Under the pieces are notes generated by a model that saw nothing but the letters and a program-made list of their open reading frames with translations, did not search any database and was not told the origin of the DNA. Position numbers and translations under genes: made by a program. From contig NC_053418.1 of assembly GCF_016859285.1 (NCBI RefSeq), forward strand, positions 8,955,501-9,019,500: 64,000 nt of DNA. Reading direction: 5' to 3'. This DNA comes from Xiphias gladius (lineage: Eukaryota > Chordata > Actinopteri > Istiophoriformes > Xiphiidae). Positions 12,501 through 63,054 of the stretch are shown one piece after another. The first letter of the stretch is position 1. The number at the start of each line of letters is the position of its first letter.

Positions 12501-15459
12501 AATTACTAAATTATGCAAAGTGGTTTAGATGATAAAGATGATAAACAGTGTTAACTTGACATATGTGAACTCCTCAACTTCAAAACTAAACTTTGTGGAC
12601 CTAAAATTCAGCCCTGCTGTGCAACTCCATTATTCAATCCAAGCTTCAAATGTATCCAGGAGCGTTTTTAGCTGGGCTGCTCTGCTGAAATTGGATGTTA
12701 TCACAAACTCCACCATATTTTCCATATTAAAAAAAAACTACGATATTTTAAACACAAGAACAGCCCAGTTAGTGGTACATACAGCACTTGTCAAACATCT
12801 GCAAGCCCACTGATGATGACTTGAAGCCAAGGAAATGTCTACTGAGCCTTGCCAGACCATGATGAGGGAAGCAAGATGGGTACAGAAATGCGTGGCACTC
12901 CTGCCAAATACTTAATTTGAACATCATCTCTGGAGGGAACAATATCACACTCTGCAGAGGCTTAGGTGTTTAGGTCCAAGTGGTAACAACTGTCTGCCGG
13001 ACTTTCTGTCTTTCCTCTGATGTCACCCACTCCGAGCTCTTTGCTTGGCTACAGCTGACACAAGTTAATTACAGACTGTGACAGACAGTACACAGACAAG
13101 ACCCCTTGATGCGTTACAGACCTGCAGGATCAGGATCAGATAAAGTCTTAGAGTGTGATGTAGGTGAGAAAATATCAGGGCGCTTTGATGGAACGGAGCC
13201 AAGCCACAAGATGAATGCTGTGTTTACACTGTAAAGATGCTCAGGTTGCACAGGGAGGAAGTTAAGGGGTTTTTCCCAGCCTCACTCAGTGCTCAATGGT
13301 CCACACAGGGTCACTTTCATGGTCAGATTCGGCTCCCTCCATCAAAGACTGCGAAATGATTTTTTTTTAAAAACAAAAAAACACACACATCCTAAAAGTA
13401 CTTTTCACTGACAAATGCTACTCCGCTGAATTGTAAGGTTTATAAACCTTAACACCTGAATATTCAGCAGACATGTCTTGATTGAGAAATATTCCGTACA
13501 GTAACCAAATTTCATCTGGAAAACATTGTCCAAACCTGTAACATCTGCATCGCACCATCAGTGCTAAAAATCCTTGTTTGACACATGAGTGAACCGATGC
13601 ACATGGCAGCCCTTAGCTGACCTTTGAGAGACCAGCTGCTGTTGAACAGTACAGTGATGACTCAACACTGACCTGGGGTGCTTTCCTGTGCTTATTCTGT
13701 TAAGTTTCAGCTTGGCAGACACATGGGATGGATAAGGTGATACCTGGACTCCACTCAGCTGGCTGCTGGATGATAAAGGCTGTCTCTACATGCCTCTTCG
13801 ACTGATTGGTGGATAAAAATACAAAATGACATTTAATTCTGCAATATTTCTTCCTGAGTGTGTTCATTTTTTACTAAAAAAAGTCTCAATGTTTTAGCCC
13901 ATTTACCAGTCTAGAAGTCATATTTAATCTAGATTACACACAAATCTTTCCAGCAGTTGGCAACATTTTATTTATATAACCCAAAATCGCAAATTTGCAT
14001 TGAAGGGCTTTACAATCTGCACAGCAAACAGATTTGTTTTTACTGAAATTCTAATGAGTTTTAACTGAAACTAAGGGATCCTCAAGTGTTAAAAATGGAT
14101 TCAAACGTAAATTTGATAAAGCTATATGCTACATAAGGTCAGTTGTAACGTGAAGTATCCAAGTATTGAAGTAAATTGTTGAAAATGTGAAAAACACTTG
14201 TATGGCTCAGTTAAACAGTGATGTCTAATAAAGCAAATTACTGTTTCCATCATAGTACTTTTGTACACACTTTTAAGTGACTGACTCAAGTCTGCATGAG
14301 GCAGCCTGTTCACATCACCACACAGATACAGCACTCAAACAAAGGCTCACTATGTATACACTAAATGTGCCTAAATAGAAGGATCACTGCCGCATTGTAA
14401 GTGCTCTCTTACTTGCGGAATTGTCCCTGCAGGTGCTTGTTACTCTGCACTTAAGATGAGGGTCACACTCTGAGTGCACCTACGCACAAATAATCACTCC
14501 TTGTGAACTTGGGATGTTTCAACATACTGTAAGAGCAGCCTCAGTTACAGGCCAGAGTGTTTCCTGTGTGTCACTTCTCAGACACAGCTCCACCGTAACC
14601 CTGACCATCTTTGGCAGTCTGTTTCCATGGTGTCCATTCCCTCATTTGTCCATATATAGCAGCAGCCGGGATGATGAGGGAAGAGGTTAAACCGGACTTA
14701 CATTTAAGGATTCTGTAAACAACTTAACTTTAATTTCACGATTCAAAGTGGAGTTTCTGTTTCTTTGTTCTTTGTTATAATCGCCCACTCCACTTTCCAA
14801 CCACTTCATGGCCAGGTTTTGCAATCTGAAGCTTTGATGTGAAGGCCAAGGGTCAACCCTACAAACTTAAAAAAACCCATACGTACAACAACCACGAAGA
14901 CAGGAGATACCCCTCCAAGCCCCCCCAAATGGTCACCTCTGGCTGGTCACTCAGAACAAACAGCCATAATCGGTGCCGTAGAGACAGCTATGTGTAGTAT
15001 GTCTCACTGTCTCCGTGTCACCTCAATGCCAGCCATCACTGGCTCAAACTGGATAACAATGAACAACAGGAGTCTCTGGACGGGGCACGTCAATCCGTAC
15101 AGTGCCGGTGTTCATTTTCCCCAAGCTGTGAACGTTCAAGTCTCGAAAGCATCAACAATTTCTGAAGTTATTTGATTTCAGATTTCAGTGACCACGACAG
15201 AAACAAGCAACTCACCAGATATTTGGCACACACGCTGATAGTCCTCGCAGCAGTCTCCGGTTTTCTGACAGTAGGTATCACAGTAGCACACAGTTTTTCT
15301 CTTGGTGTACTCAAAACATTCGTTATTCCGGCCGGTGCAGCAGTTTGGGCTCTCCCTCTCCCTGCAGCCCGCCTCGGCCTGTGGAACCATTTCCCCGCAG
15401 AAAAATGCCAAGTATCCACAAACGACAAGGCGCGCTGAGATCCATCCATGCGCTCCCAT
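4056..15459 (-). CDS. sbspon: Somatomedin B and thrombospondin type 1 domain protein (RPE-spondin family), five exons
   Basis: The coding exons in transcript order are 15216-15459, 7942-8124, 7340-7430, 4823-4981 and 4056-4161. All junctions are GT-AG and all phases fit, giving 260 residues (human SBSPON, from memory, about 264). The start at 15459 is chosen because it opens a signal peptide: a hydrophobic stretch at residues 9-21 and a likely cleavage after AEA (28-30). Residues 31-79 are a cysteine-rich somatomedin B domain with the CYCDxxC and GDCC patterns. Residues 85-137 are a thrombospondin type 1 repeat with WGPWSSC, a WxxW C-mannosylation motif. The C-terminal half has paired cysteines (VCAEC, RCGGDG, CRCPP) like the end of human SBSPON. 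The product is expected to be secreted into extracellular matrix; its molecular role is poorly known. The linker in exon 3 (residues about 142-170) differs from the human one I remember, so this may be a paralogue rather than the strict orthologue. Confidence 0.88.
4982..7339 (-). other. Intron 3 of the sbspon-family gene
   Basis: AT-rich and non-coding. The notable content is a cluster of perfect inverted repeats at 6881-6936. No mobile element is recognised. Confidence 0.7.
9481..9516. repeat. (CA)18 microsatellite
   Basis: A pure CA run in intron 1 of the sbspon-family gene. It is responsible for several spurious open frames around it. Confidence 0.95.
13960..14035. repeat. Fragment of a dispersed repeat
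   Basis: The segment with TTTTATTTATATAACCCAAA and GCATTGAAGGGCTTTACAAT resembles the widespread fish repeat that ends in a 'cgctttaca' phrase. It is short, diverged and non-coding, in sbspon intron 1. Confidence 0.3.
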
Positions 15460-15576
15460 GACGGAAACTTCTCTGGGTCCACTCGCTCCACACTCACGCA
15501 CACTCCTGCTGGTGTATGCTGCACTTTGGATGCTGTTTAAAACTGAACTATGTTATTAAGACACAGGTGGTATTTT

Positions 15577-15584
15577 CTATATAA
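15577..15584 (-). promoter_or_regulatory. Candidate TATA box of the sbspon-family gene
   Basis: The minus strand reads TTATATAG about 120 bp upstream of the chosen ATG. That spacing would allow a 5' UTR of roughly 90 nt. The evidence is only the motif and its position; no transcript start is visible. Confidence 0.3.
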
Positions 15585-15764
15585 CATCCAAGTGCGACAT
15601 GGTCCTATTTAGGAAGAAAACGAGGTAACATGTGCACTGACACCTACACGGAAAACTGATAGGTAAAAGTGGAGCCCGTGTGCGCACCAGCTCTCCTCTA
15701 TCCGGCTGTCGGACACCGCCCCTTAGAGCTACTGTTGGTTATTAGGAGAGACGTACAGTACCAG

Positions 15765-15828
15765 CCTCTCTCTCTCTCTCCCTCTCTCCCTCTCTCTCTC
15801 TCTCTCTCTCACTCTCTCTCACTCTCTT
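15765..15828. repeat. (CT)n/(GA)n tract upstream of the sbspon-family gene
   Basis: An almost pure CT tract (GA on the gene's sense strand) about 310-370 bp upstream of the start codon. Such homopurine tracts are common in vertebrate promoters. Here it may simply be a microsatellite. Confidence 0.8.
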
Positions 15829-16663
15829 GCATGAGCAATATGTAGAATAAAAAAAGCAAATAAGTTGCATTACGGAATCTATTCTCCCAAAATGTGTAGA
15901 AACCACCACTCGTGGCCAAGCAAGAAGACGTTCGTTTTTTGGGGGGATAGACTGGGAGAAGATACAAAATAGGCCCTGACGAAGGCATTTGTGGTGGTCT
16001 GCACCGTTGCACAAAAGCTGGAACCACAAACATTTCAAGGAACCCAAAACTGCCACACACAAGCGAAAAAGACAAGTGCATCTCATTGCATACATTCCAT
16101 TGCAATATATGTAAACAGCATAGGAAAAGTGTTTAAAACCGTTCAGATCAGTTTTAGCTCCCGAATCAGAAAAATCAAATTCAGCACCACGGACAGCGGC
16201 GCAGCCACTTTATGAAACGTTAATCAGTAAATAAAAGAGAAGCTTAGATGAAAACCAGATTCAGTCTGCGGCCACTTCGGAGAGTGAAGTGGTCCTTTTT
16301 TTTGAGCTGCGGCAACAAAATGGTCTCCACTGATCCCGTAGCACTAAGAGCATCCACCCTATTGAGAGACAGTCCGGAGAACAATAACATTACTTACCCT
16401 TCACTGGTTCTGAGTGAATGGAGGCTCTGGAGGAGAAACTGGGCAGTTAGATGGGCTTTACTGTAAAAGAACATCAAGACATCCTCTATTACTGTCAGTG
16501 GCGGAGAAAATAGTCAAACCCCCTACTTTTGTTAGAGAAGAAAAAGCTTTAGTGGCAAAATATTACATTAAAGGTAAATTTACGGCTTCACATTGTATTG
16601 CATAAGCAAATATTATACAAAACAGCTAACAACAGCTATGAGACAGTGAAATATCGTGTAGAG

Positions 16664-16895
16664 CAGTGGTTTCTAATCTAGGGGTCTGGGCTCACAAGGC
16701 TTTTCTCTAAATTTTGTCCTTTACTCATGAAATACTGTACATTTTGACCTCTTCTGGGCTTTAAAAATCCTTTATATGAGAGGAAAAACGTTTTTAAAAT
16801 TTATTATTTAATTTCGCATCCAATTTAAGGCCATGACCTGTAATGTGAGGTCACAAGAAGACACTGTTTCCAGCCAAAACGGTTGGGAACCACAG
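16664..16895. mobile_element. hAT-like non-autonomous element, copy A
   Basis: The left end is CAGTGGTTTCTAATCTAGGGG and the right end GGTTGGGAACCACAG, imperfect terminal inverted repeats of about 15 bp. It is flanked by an imperfect 8-bp target duplication, GTGTAGAG on the left and ATATAGAG on the right. Eight-base duplications fit the hAT superfamily. There is no coding capacity. Confidence 0.6.
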
Positions 16896-17559
16896 ATATA
16901 GAGTGTTTCCATCTTTAAGACGCAGAGCACTGTACTTCCTTAAATGCACTTCCACCTCTAAGTATTTGTAGCCCACATGTTGGGCAAAATAAAGTTAGCT
17001 ATCAAGTCACCAATGGACAGAAAAAACAGGGAAACTTAACTTTTCACATCTGGAATTCAAAGACAACATGTCTGGTCCTGAGCTGCTGTGTGGTTGACGC
17101 CTGTGAGACTTAAGATGATGAGAGATTTTTTTTTTGGCAATTTTGAACAACTCCTCTCTCCAGCAGCAGAGATGAGAGAAGGAGGAGGAGGAGGAGGAGG
17201 GAGTGATGATGTTAGGATGAAGGGAGGTTGGTGGGTGCTTTGGGCCTCCTCATAAAGCCCTATTGTGTATGAAGAGAGAGGAGGGCCCCTCTCATCACAG
17301 ATGTGTGTGTGTCAGAGCAGTAAGGAGAGAGAGAGAATCGCTGATGCGTTTGAGGCTCTGGTAACAGCCCCCCCTAGTGTTTAAGATGAAGCTTTTGTCA
17401 TGTGTTGTATTTGTGTTTCAGTGTAAACAGTGAGTTCACAGTTCATGCGGTCATTCCAGGTTCCCTCCTGGTAAACTGAAACTTATTAACTTAGTGTAGA
17501 CCGCTATTCGATGCTGCACCACACTGCACTGGTCAACAACTTCATGCACACACCTGTGG

Positions 17560-17790
17560 TCAAAATAAGTATATACTGTACATTTTGAGGCACTCTACTT
17601 GAATATTTCCGATATACGCTATCTCATAATTATATTCATACTTCCACTCCACTACATTTCAGATGCAAATATTGTACTTTTTATTCCACTACATTTATTT
17701 TAAAGCTTTAGTAACCAGTTACTTTGCAGATTCTGATTATTAATACTAAATATAATCAACATATAAATGATATTGTAGGTGCACCTAGCT
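17560..17790. repeat. Dispersed AT-rich repeat
   Basis: It contains two nearby variants of TCCACTCCACTACATTT / TTTTATTCCACTACATTTAT followed by TTTAGTAACCAGTTACTTTG, a phrase I associate with a common teleost intergenic repeat. A short related stretch (CTGTACTTGAGTAAATGTAT) lies near 28098-28117. Confidence 0.4.
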
Positions 17791-18469
17791 GAAAATAATG
17801 CACTATACCATACAGTCTTGTTACTATGCAGTAATGCAAGAAATTCTACCTTCATGATGGTTATAAAGTTCAATTTTTGCTGAAACTGTTTTGACTCTCT
17901 AAATTAGTTTCAAAAAATTTAATATTGTTGATTTAACTGTGTGGTCATTTTGGAGGCTGCATCACCCAGTATATCTAAATGGGGGTAGGCTAAATAACAG
18001 AAACACTTCTCCGTATAATGCAGAACAATTCAACAGCAGCACAAACTGCAGCCTCCAAAATGATCATAGTTGAATCAACACCTCTCTGACATTATAACCA
18101 TCTTGAAAGTGTGACTGGTTGTGTGTGTGTGTGTGTGTGTGAATGAGTGAGAAAGAGACGTAGAGAGAGAGAGATAAAGAGAGAAAGAAAGAGAGATGGA
18201 TTGTTGAATCACTCTGCATGAGTATCAGCCAAACCTGGAACAATGACTTCCCTGTTCAGTTCCTCCCCTCGCTGTCCCCCCATGGTTTGTCCCAACATGA
18301 TCTGTTGTACCAAACGGACAGAACAACAGACCAACGAGAGAGGGAGGATAAAAACAACAACCACGCTGCATGCTTTCAGGTTTTCAGATGCTTGTTTTAA
18401 TGAGTTTTCATGATCCCCTCCCACAGCTAAGGGCTTTACATTTAGCACAGACAAAAGAAGAGGACAGCG

Positions 18470-20476
18470 TTTATTGCACAAGATTCATCATAAAGAACCA
18501 CACACACACACATTAACACACAGCCTTTGAATACATTGATTTTCAACAATAACATTTTCTCTTGGCTATTTGGCAGTTGGCTCCATAAGCATTTTTTTTT
18601 TTGCCAAACAGAAAAATACAAAAAAAAAAAAGGTGACCTTTATTTCAGCAACAGAGAAATAAAATTATCCATCAGTATTTTCATACAATCATTACGGTAA
18701 GACATATTGATTACGACTGCTTTCACGTCACTACGAGGAAAAATATTTGTTATTACAATAAATAATATTACTGAACCACAGTAATCTCAAATAGGTTGAT
18801 AATAGATGAGGATATTTTTCAAGTAGCATTTACCAGCAAACACAACAGCAAAAGGCACATGAGTGAGAAGTAAAAACAAACCCTGAATGAAACATGGCAC
18901 AAAAACATAACAGCACTTGAGATGGATTTGAACAGACTGTGATTCCCAACCTCTTTGGTGGTTGACCCCGTAAAAGTAAATGAAGCAGTGTTCTCTATTC
19001 GCAACCCCTTATCACAGGTTACATATCATGTCTACAAATTGTGGGAAGTTCCACCCGAGAGTGATTTCCTGAAAAACTGAACATAAATATGTACAGCAGA
19101 AGAATATTTTTCTTCTCTCCTTTCCAATTAAATGTCTTGCGACCCCTCGGATTTATCTTGTGACCAATTCCAGGGGTCCCAACCCCCAGTTTGGGAAGCA
19201 CTGGTGTAGGGAACACGTGTCAAAGGGAGAATCACAGAGACTGAAAACTGCTTCTGACGTAAAACGCAGACAAATAACCATCCAGTTGTGGGAACCTGAC
19301 GTTAAGATATAACCTGATGAACATAATGTTTCCACGGAAGGGGAAAAGTAGGTCTGGGTTTACTTGGCGTATGATTCAGTGTTGTTGGGTCATTTAGACT
19401 CACAGTGAAATGCAGCAATAGGATATTTTCCTTACATCTAAAAAACACCTTTACACCCAGACCCGATTACAGAAAAAAACTTACACAGGTGGCTCAAGTT
19501 ATCAGCAAATAGTCTCTCAACCGTCTAGATATTCACCATTCTATTTCCAATAGATACATTTAAAAAGCATGTCACAATATAAATCAGAAATATTTGCTCT
19601 TCTCTAGTTCAGATCTTTACACTTCTAGACATGTTCTTACTCTGAACACACTTTCATAGTATAACAGGTTTGGCATTTGGCACAGGAATAAAATATATAT
19701 TTTACGATAAAACTATACTGCTGGTAATAAACTAAATTAGAATCTATACTGTATAAAAATAATTGGAATATTATAAATCAAAAATCATTCCGTTAAATGG
19801 TTAGTTATGGAAGTTACTGCTTTTTATATGACTGTAAACTGCAACCAGCTGCAATCTGGGTCTTCTGGGTTTAAAAGCATCTTCGGCACAAGAGGAGACA
19901 GAGATCAACACAAGCTCAAGAAAATCCAGGATGACACCTGCATACTTGCAGTAAACATCAGCTGTGAATGAGAAACAATGTTCTTCACTGAAGGGAGTTA
20001 TTTTACAGAGCAGGTTTACAAAGAAAGCGAATCAGATAACTTGAAAAAGGCGCTGAAATATCTGCAAAAACGTTGTTAATAAGCAGTCATGAAGGAATCA
20101 TGTTAAAGACTCTGATATTCAGGTTTTGTTTCACATTAGAAATTGATGATGTATCTCTACGGTGAAGCATCTTTTTCACAGTTATTTGGCTGACTTTATA
20201 ATCCCACTTTGTGAAGCTGACCCTTGGTCTTGCCAGATGTCTTGATACTGAGCATCAAGGCTCTGAATACACTCCGGCTGTCCAGATGTTAGCGACACTG
20301 AGCCTCTGTCAGGCTTTCTCTCTTCTCTCCTGGTTAGCATAAGACACTGATCCAAGTTCAGCTCTCTGTCCCACCCACAGCTGGTTTTATGATGCAGAAA
20401 AAGGTCTGCCTTACTCTGATCTGTGTCTGATGCCTGGGAAGCAGGAAGCCACCGCCCTTTCTATATGTCCAGCAGC
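18470..20476 (-). other. 3' flank/UTR of slc25a1
   Basis: No gene is seen between the slc25a1 stop codon and 18.4 kb. Minus-strand AATAAA hexamers at 18639-18644 and 18470-18475 are candidate poly(A) signals, implying a 3' UTR of 1.8-2.0 kb. A closer non-canonical signal is possible. A hAT-like repeat at 18937-19203 lies inside this stretch. Confidence 0.3.
18937..19203. mobile_element. hAT-like non-autonomous element, copy B
   Basis: The left end CTGTGATTCCCAACCTCTTT and right end CCAGTTTGGGAAGCACTG form imperfect terminal inverted repeats matching copies A and C. Internal blocks GACCCC and GGGGTCCC are also shared. I could not find a convincing target duplication. It lies in the probable 3' UTR or flank of slc25a1. 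Confidence 0.55.
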
Positions 20477-38389
<17,913 letters not shown>

Positions 38390-39590
38390 AATTACCAGAA
38401 AACACACAGTGAAATCTAGAGAAAAGGCTTCTATTCTAACGAGGTTTATCTTCTGGCAGGTGGCTTGCAGTTCTTGTCAGGTAGACCGGAGCGCGCGGCA
38501 CATGGACGGCTGCTGTCCAAACGCGCTTTCCTGGATGTAGGTGGTCTCTGGCGCGTCCCGAGACTCCGGCGGATCTGTGTTTACAGTGGGCGGACACTGG
38601 GACCGTCAAGGAAGTTGGGATTTTCCATATAATCCAGTAGCTGTTATTTGTCACTATGGTAACGCGGCGTCACGACAGCAGCACGTAAGAGAGCAGAGCG
38701 AACCGGAAGCGAGGAGGGGCGGACGAAGAGTCGTCTCCGCGCACTGCTGCCGCGTGGAACCGTCGTGGCGATCTCCCCGCGAAAGCGAGTCAACTCAAAC
38801 AACGAGCGAGCCCGATGCGTGGCGGCGGTCAGCAGGTGGCACCCTGGGTGTTTATCCGAGGGGAGGTGAGCCACTTTTGTTCCGCGGCAGGAGAAAGGTG
38901 GGGCGCAGCCTTCTCCTTCGACGGGTGTTGGCGAATAAATGCGCCCCAGCGAGCAAGAATAAAAACCGATTCAACCTGTTAGTCTTTCACGACAAAAACC
39001 TGAAGCGTTTCCCCAGCAGCAGACATGGGAAAGGTCCAGGCCGCACCCTCTGCAAACAAAGAGGCGGCAGCCCCCGCAGCGACAGAGACCATCAATCGGG
39101 TCCTGGGAGCTTGGTTGACAAAATGTCAGTCTGGGTCATGCAACAGGATGGAAGTAAAGGTGGGGCAGAAAATCTCGGAGCCAAAAAAAAGACATGTGTA
39201 AACAAGTGTAACCCCCCCCCCCCAAACCTGCCCTGCCAAAAAAAACAAAAACAAACAAAACACAGAAAACCGGGTCCGAAACCACCAGAGATCTTTTATA
39301 TCTTTCTCCTAATGTGAATGAAGGTGGGTAGGTGGGTGGGGGGGCAAACAACAGTGTGTAAACTTCATTCCTCTTCCTGTATGCAGCTGCGCAGATAAAG
39401 GGAGTGCTCCGTGTGCAGCTCGGGTTTTTTCTTTTTTTTTTTTTTTTGCGGTGCGTTTTGACAAATCCAAAGCTGACGCCGAGGTTGGACGGGGCTCAGT
39501 GTACCGTTCAGGGTGTGTCGGAAAGCCAAAGAAATACACGCTCAACCAAACCGTCACCACTTTGAGCGGCCTTACCTCAAGACATTGCCA

Positions 39591-41060
39591 TTTATTAACC
39601 TGCTGTTTTTGCATTTTGTCCTTTTCTTACAAAAATCATTATACTTTTTAGACTACAACAACACACTATAGACAATACACACGGTATTCCATAATATTTG
39701 ACTTCTTTGATTAGTTAGGTATTTCAATATATCTTAAATTATACACTGTTTTCAGTACAATAATGATTTTTTTTTTTTTTTTTTTAAACAACTGGCACCA
39801 GGATGTGAGCTAATGTTCCCCTGTGTTTTCATCTCAAGTCTGTTGGAGCTTCATCACTGTTTTCTGTTAGTCGGGTGAGAAAGTTTCATCTTTTGACACA
39901 ACATTAGTAATACTTGATATAACTTGAGTGTAACATGAAAATTGTGCTCCTGGTTGCAGCATTATAGTTTGGCAGCACATGCACAGACTACAGCATATAG
40001 CATTTTTTTTTATTATTATTATTATTATTTCACTTTCTTTGTTTTCTTTCTTTCTTGCGTTCTTTCTTAGTCACAATCATCCTGAAACTCCAGATGTCCG
40101 GTATCAGAGTAGGAAAAGTCAACCGACGGGATCAACCGCTCTGACCCGGCAAAAGATTTGCTGCTGCAAGGGAGTGGCAATTTCATTGAGTGTCTCTTGG
40201 TTTGGTGATGTATCCCTCAAAGGCTTTAGAGGCTACGCACACGCTCATACACACACACGCGCACACACACACACACTCACACACACACACACACACACAC
40301 ACACCGACAGTACCGTCACCTCATAAACAAGTGTTCTTAGTCCATATACAGCAAACACTTTGTACCTGTTGTGAAAGGACAAACAAAACTATTGCACAAT
40401 AACTGTCTTTCTAATCAGAGGATGAGACAGTTGTGAAATTTAACATGAACAAATGAGCCTGTTTTTTTTGCCACCTCCTCAAATGTATGTAAGGCCGTAG
40501 CAGTGCTTTAGGAGGGAGGGGGAGACACACCCACGCCCCTCCACTCCTCATAACAAAGTCTCTTCCTCATCAGTGCTGAATCTATGGGAAAAAAGAAAAT
40601 AAAACAAAGGAAAAAGCAGCTCTATGGTTAGTAAATTCTACATGGAACAGCAACAGGACAGAGTGGTTTGGTGTCACTAATGTTATCTTCGGTATGTTAA
40701 TTCCTCTAGGAGCTGAGAGTTGACTTCATGCCGTGTAGATCAGTGATGCATTTATAACATCCTAATGGAATAGAGGTGGGAGGGGAGGGTCCAACAGCCT
40801 TGATGCAGTCCTTCTGAAAGTGTGTGTGTGTGTGTGTGTGGAGAAAGTAGAGATGAAGGGTTTCTATTGCAGTTTCAGTGAACTTAGGTGGAGTCTCATC
40901 AGGAAACGAAGGCCCAGTTAGGTTTCGGGGGTCTCCGCACCCTCAGTTTGCCAATTGAGACCCAGAGCAGCACGGTTCAGTGTGTTTTAGGTCTAATGTG
41001 TGTGAGTGTGCGCAGGGGGGAGAGAGAGGGGAGCGGGTTGGAGGAGGTGGGGTCAGGCCT
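39591..41060 (-). other. Probable 3' UTR of the clathrin gene
   Basis: This follows the clathrin stop codon. Candidate minus-strand AATAAA signals lie at 40009-40014 (in a TTATTA-rich run) and 39591-39596. The stretch holds a (GT)10-like run at 40822-40840 and a (CA)n tract at 40236-40304. The gene end lies within about 0.7-1.5 kb of the slc25a1 CpG region, so the two genes are closely spaced head to tail. Confidence 0.35.
40236..40304. repeat. Interrupted (CA)n microsatellite
   Basis: A CA-rich run with G and T interruptions in the probable 3' UTR of the clathrin gene. Confidence 0.9.
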
Positions 41061-60961
<19,901 letters not shown>

Positions 60962-61211
60962 CTGGAAATATTAATAATATGAAAAAAAAACATTAACAAT
61001 GAGAATCTTTACCCTAATCGGGACAACTTTACTTTAACCCTATTTAGCATCTTAAAGTAGTATAATGCTTTGTCAATTGTTCATAACAAACTATAATGTA
61101 CTTGCAAGCAGATAAGTACATTTTTAAGAGTTAATTGATGTGTTGGTCATTTGTTTGTAATTTGATGTTGTTTGTTATGATTGTTAGCACAGTCTAACAG
61201 CGGTAATGATA

Positions 61212-61545
61212 TTAAAAGCAATAGTTTGATATTTTGGGAAATTGAAGCTACAGGCAGCAGGTGATTAGCTTAGCTAAACATGAAGACTGGAAGCAGGACG
61301 AAACCTGGCTCTGTCAATTGGTAACAAAATCCACCTAAAAGCACCTCTAAAGCCCAATAATTAACATGTCACATCTACCTTGTTTGATTCATAAAAAAAA
61401 TTAATTATAAAAATGACAATTCGCTGTTTTACGGGGGTTATATATGTTTCCCCAGGCTAACTGTTTACCCCTGTTTCCAGTCTTTATGCTAAGCTAACCA
61501 GCTGCTGACTGTAGGCTTCTATTGAAGTGAAATATATCATCAATC
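61212..61545. repeat. Dispersed fish-type repeat in clathrin intron 1
   Basis: Non-coding block with GAAGCTACAGGCAGCAGGTG-like and GATTAGCTTAGCTAAACATG phrases near the left. Near the right are CCTGTTTCCAGTCTTTATGC and TAAGCTAACCAGCTGCTGAC, which partly mirror the left phrases. I recognise the wording from many teleost introns, but only one copy is present here, so assignment rests on memory. Confidence 0.45.
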
Positions 61546-63054
61546 ATACATGATTACACACATGAACAAACTTACAATGTGTCTGAAAAATTTTAAAATC
61601 ATTAGAATTCAGAGTTGGGTTTAAAATTGTGGATGAAGTTTGCTCAGTTGTCAGTGTGACGAAGTATTTACAAATTAATAAAATTTTCTTTAATAAATAT
61701 AAAAATTACATATAATGAATATATATCTTGTAGTCACAAATATGCTGATATATGTATGATTACAACTGCGTTACATTATAGCTTAACAACTATTGGAAAG
61801 GATGAGCTATGAGCTAGTATTCAACTCAGTAGAATACTCAGTTTAAATGGTGCTTGAACCAAAACATGTTAATTGAATAAAAGCATAGATGGCTTCTCCA
61901 TTACAGTGTGCCAACATTTTCTATTGGACTAAAAGTTAAAAAGTCAGCTAAAAATGGAATATTCCAACCTAACAGAGTTTTAGGACCTCTGAAGGAGTCC
62001 TGCCTCCATCACAACGGCAAAAAAAATGCAGTGGGATAACATATATGGCAGCAGCTGACATTTCTCCTTGCAAGGGAAAAAAGCAGCATGTAGCCGACCA
62101 AAACGGTGTTTCGATTAAAATAGCAGCAGGTCTGCTCCAGTTTTCCAGGAACCTTAAAGATTGTCTTCCAGAGAGGAGGTCTGGTGGTGCATGGAGCCAG
62201 GGAACAAGCGTGGGCAGACAGTGGGCAACGGGATGTTAACACAACAGAGCTTTATTTTACACTCTTATTATAGATGCTAATAATCTAATGAATTTGCTGA
62301 AGCGTTTTCAGAACTACGTATTCCTTGCAATGTCATTAGTAACCATCAGCAAATCTCAATTATACTGAAAAAGTACAGCATTACTTCATTTTAGCAAAGG
62401 CTGTGATTAAAGCCTGACACTGTTTTTAATCATCTACGCGAGCAGCCAGCTGTAAGAAATGTTTAATTAACACTAGATTATTCACTCTAAACCAGTCCAA
62501 GACAACACTGAAGAAAATCCCCAATAGAGATCCACTGAAACCAAGAATAAATTATAAATTTTTCAATGAAGCACCGTCAGCGAATCCAATTAAATATTCA
62601 GTATATTTACTTTCCTAATGACAAGAAGTCCCAGGACGCAACAAAACACAAAGACCGAGCTGATGTCAATTTCTGCTGTGTCAAGTCTTGGCAGAACTAA
62701 CGTACATGAAACACTCCACCTAGGTTAGCGGCTGCCGAACAGAGGAATTACTGCGCACACTGTCAAACTAACTGTGAACTGAGAGGGCAGACCAAACTCT
62801 CCCTCTTCTGACTGAACTGACTACATTATGCAGTCTGAGGAAAGCGGAAAGGAATCCTTACGCTCATCACAAGGACTGTACTATCTTGCAGTTGGCTGGT
62901 AGAGCAGGACAACAAATCATGACTGATGAGCCATTTAAATCTTGTCATCTCCAAAACAGGAAGGATGTAACAGTCAGCAGTCAGGGGTGGACAGAGTGAG
63001 ACAAGCTGTTTTCTAGCAAGTAGAGTTATTTAATTAATTATATCCAAGAAATAA

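Larger units (their letters stand above)
8125..15215 (-). other. Intron 1 of the sbspon-family gene (7.1 kb)
   Basis: It holds the CA microsatellite at 9481, a pyrimidine-rich stretch at about 10740-10960, an 18-bp perfect palindrome at 13434-13451 and a repeat fragment at 13960. Large first introns often hold enhancers, but none can be identified by eye. Confidence 0.7.
15829..18469. other. Intergenic region between the sbspon-family gene and slc25a1
   Basis: No gene is recognised. It contains hAT-like copy A, a GGA/GAG tract near 17180-17202, the dispersed repeat at 17560-17790 and a short GT tract at 18119-18141 followed by GA-rich sequence. Confidence 0.6.

Noticed and set aside
12808..12860. 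Possible C/D box snoRNA (TGATGATGA followed by CTGA, with GCAAG/CTTGC flanks)
   Set aside because: The C to D box distance is about 30 nt, too short for a normal C/D snoRNA, and no internal C'/D' boxes are visible.
38541..39317. Plus-strand open frame of 258 codons next to the slc25a1 promoter
   Set aside because: It lies in the CpG-rich promoter region, where stop codons are rare by composition. The translation is low-complexity (Arg/Ser/Gly/Pro/Lys-rich) with no domain.
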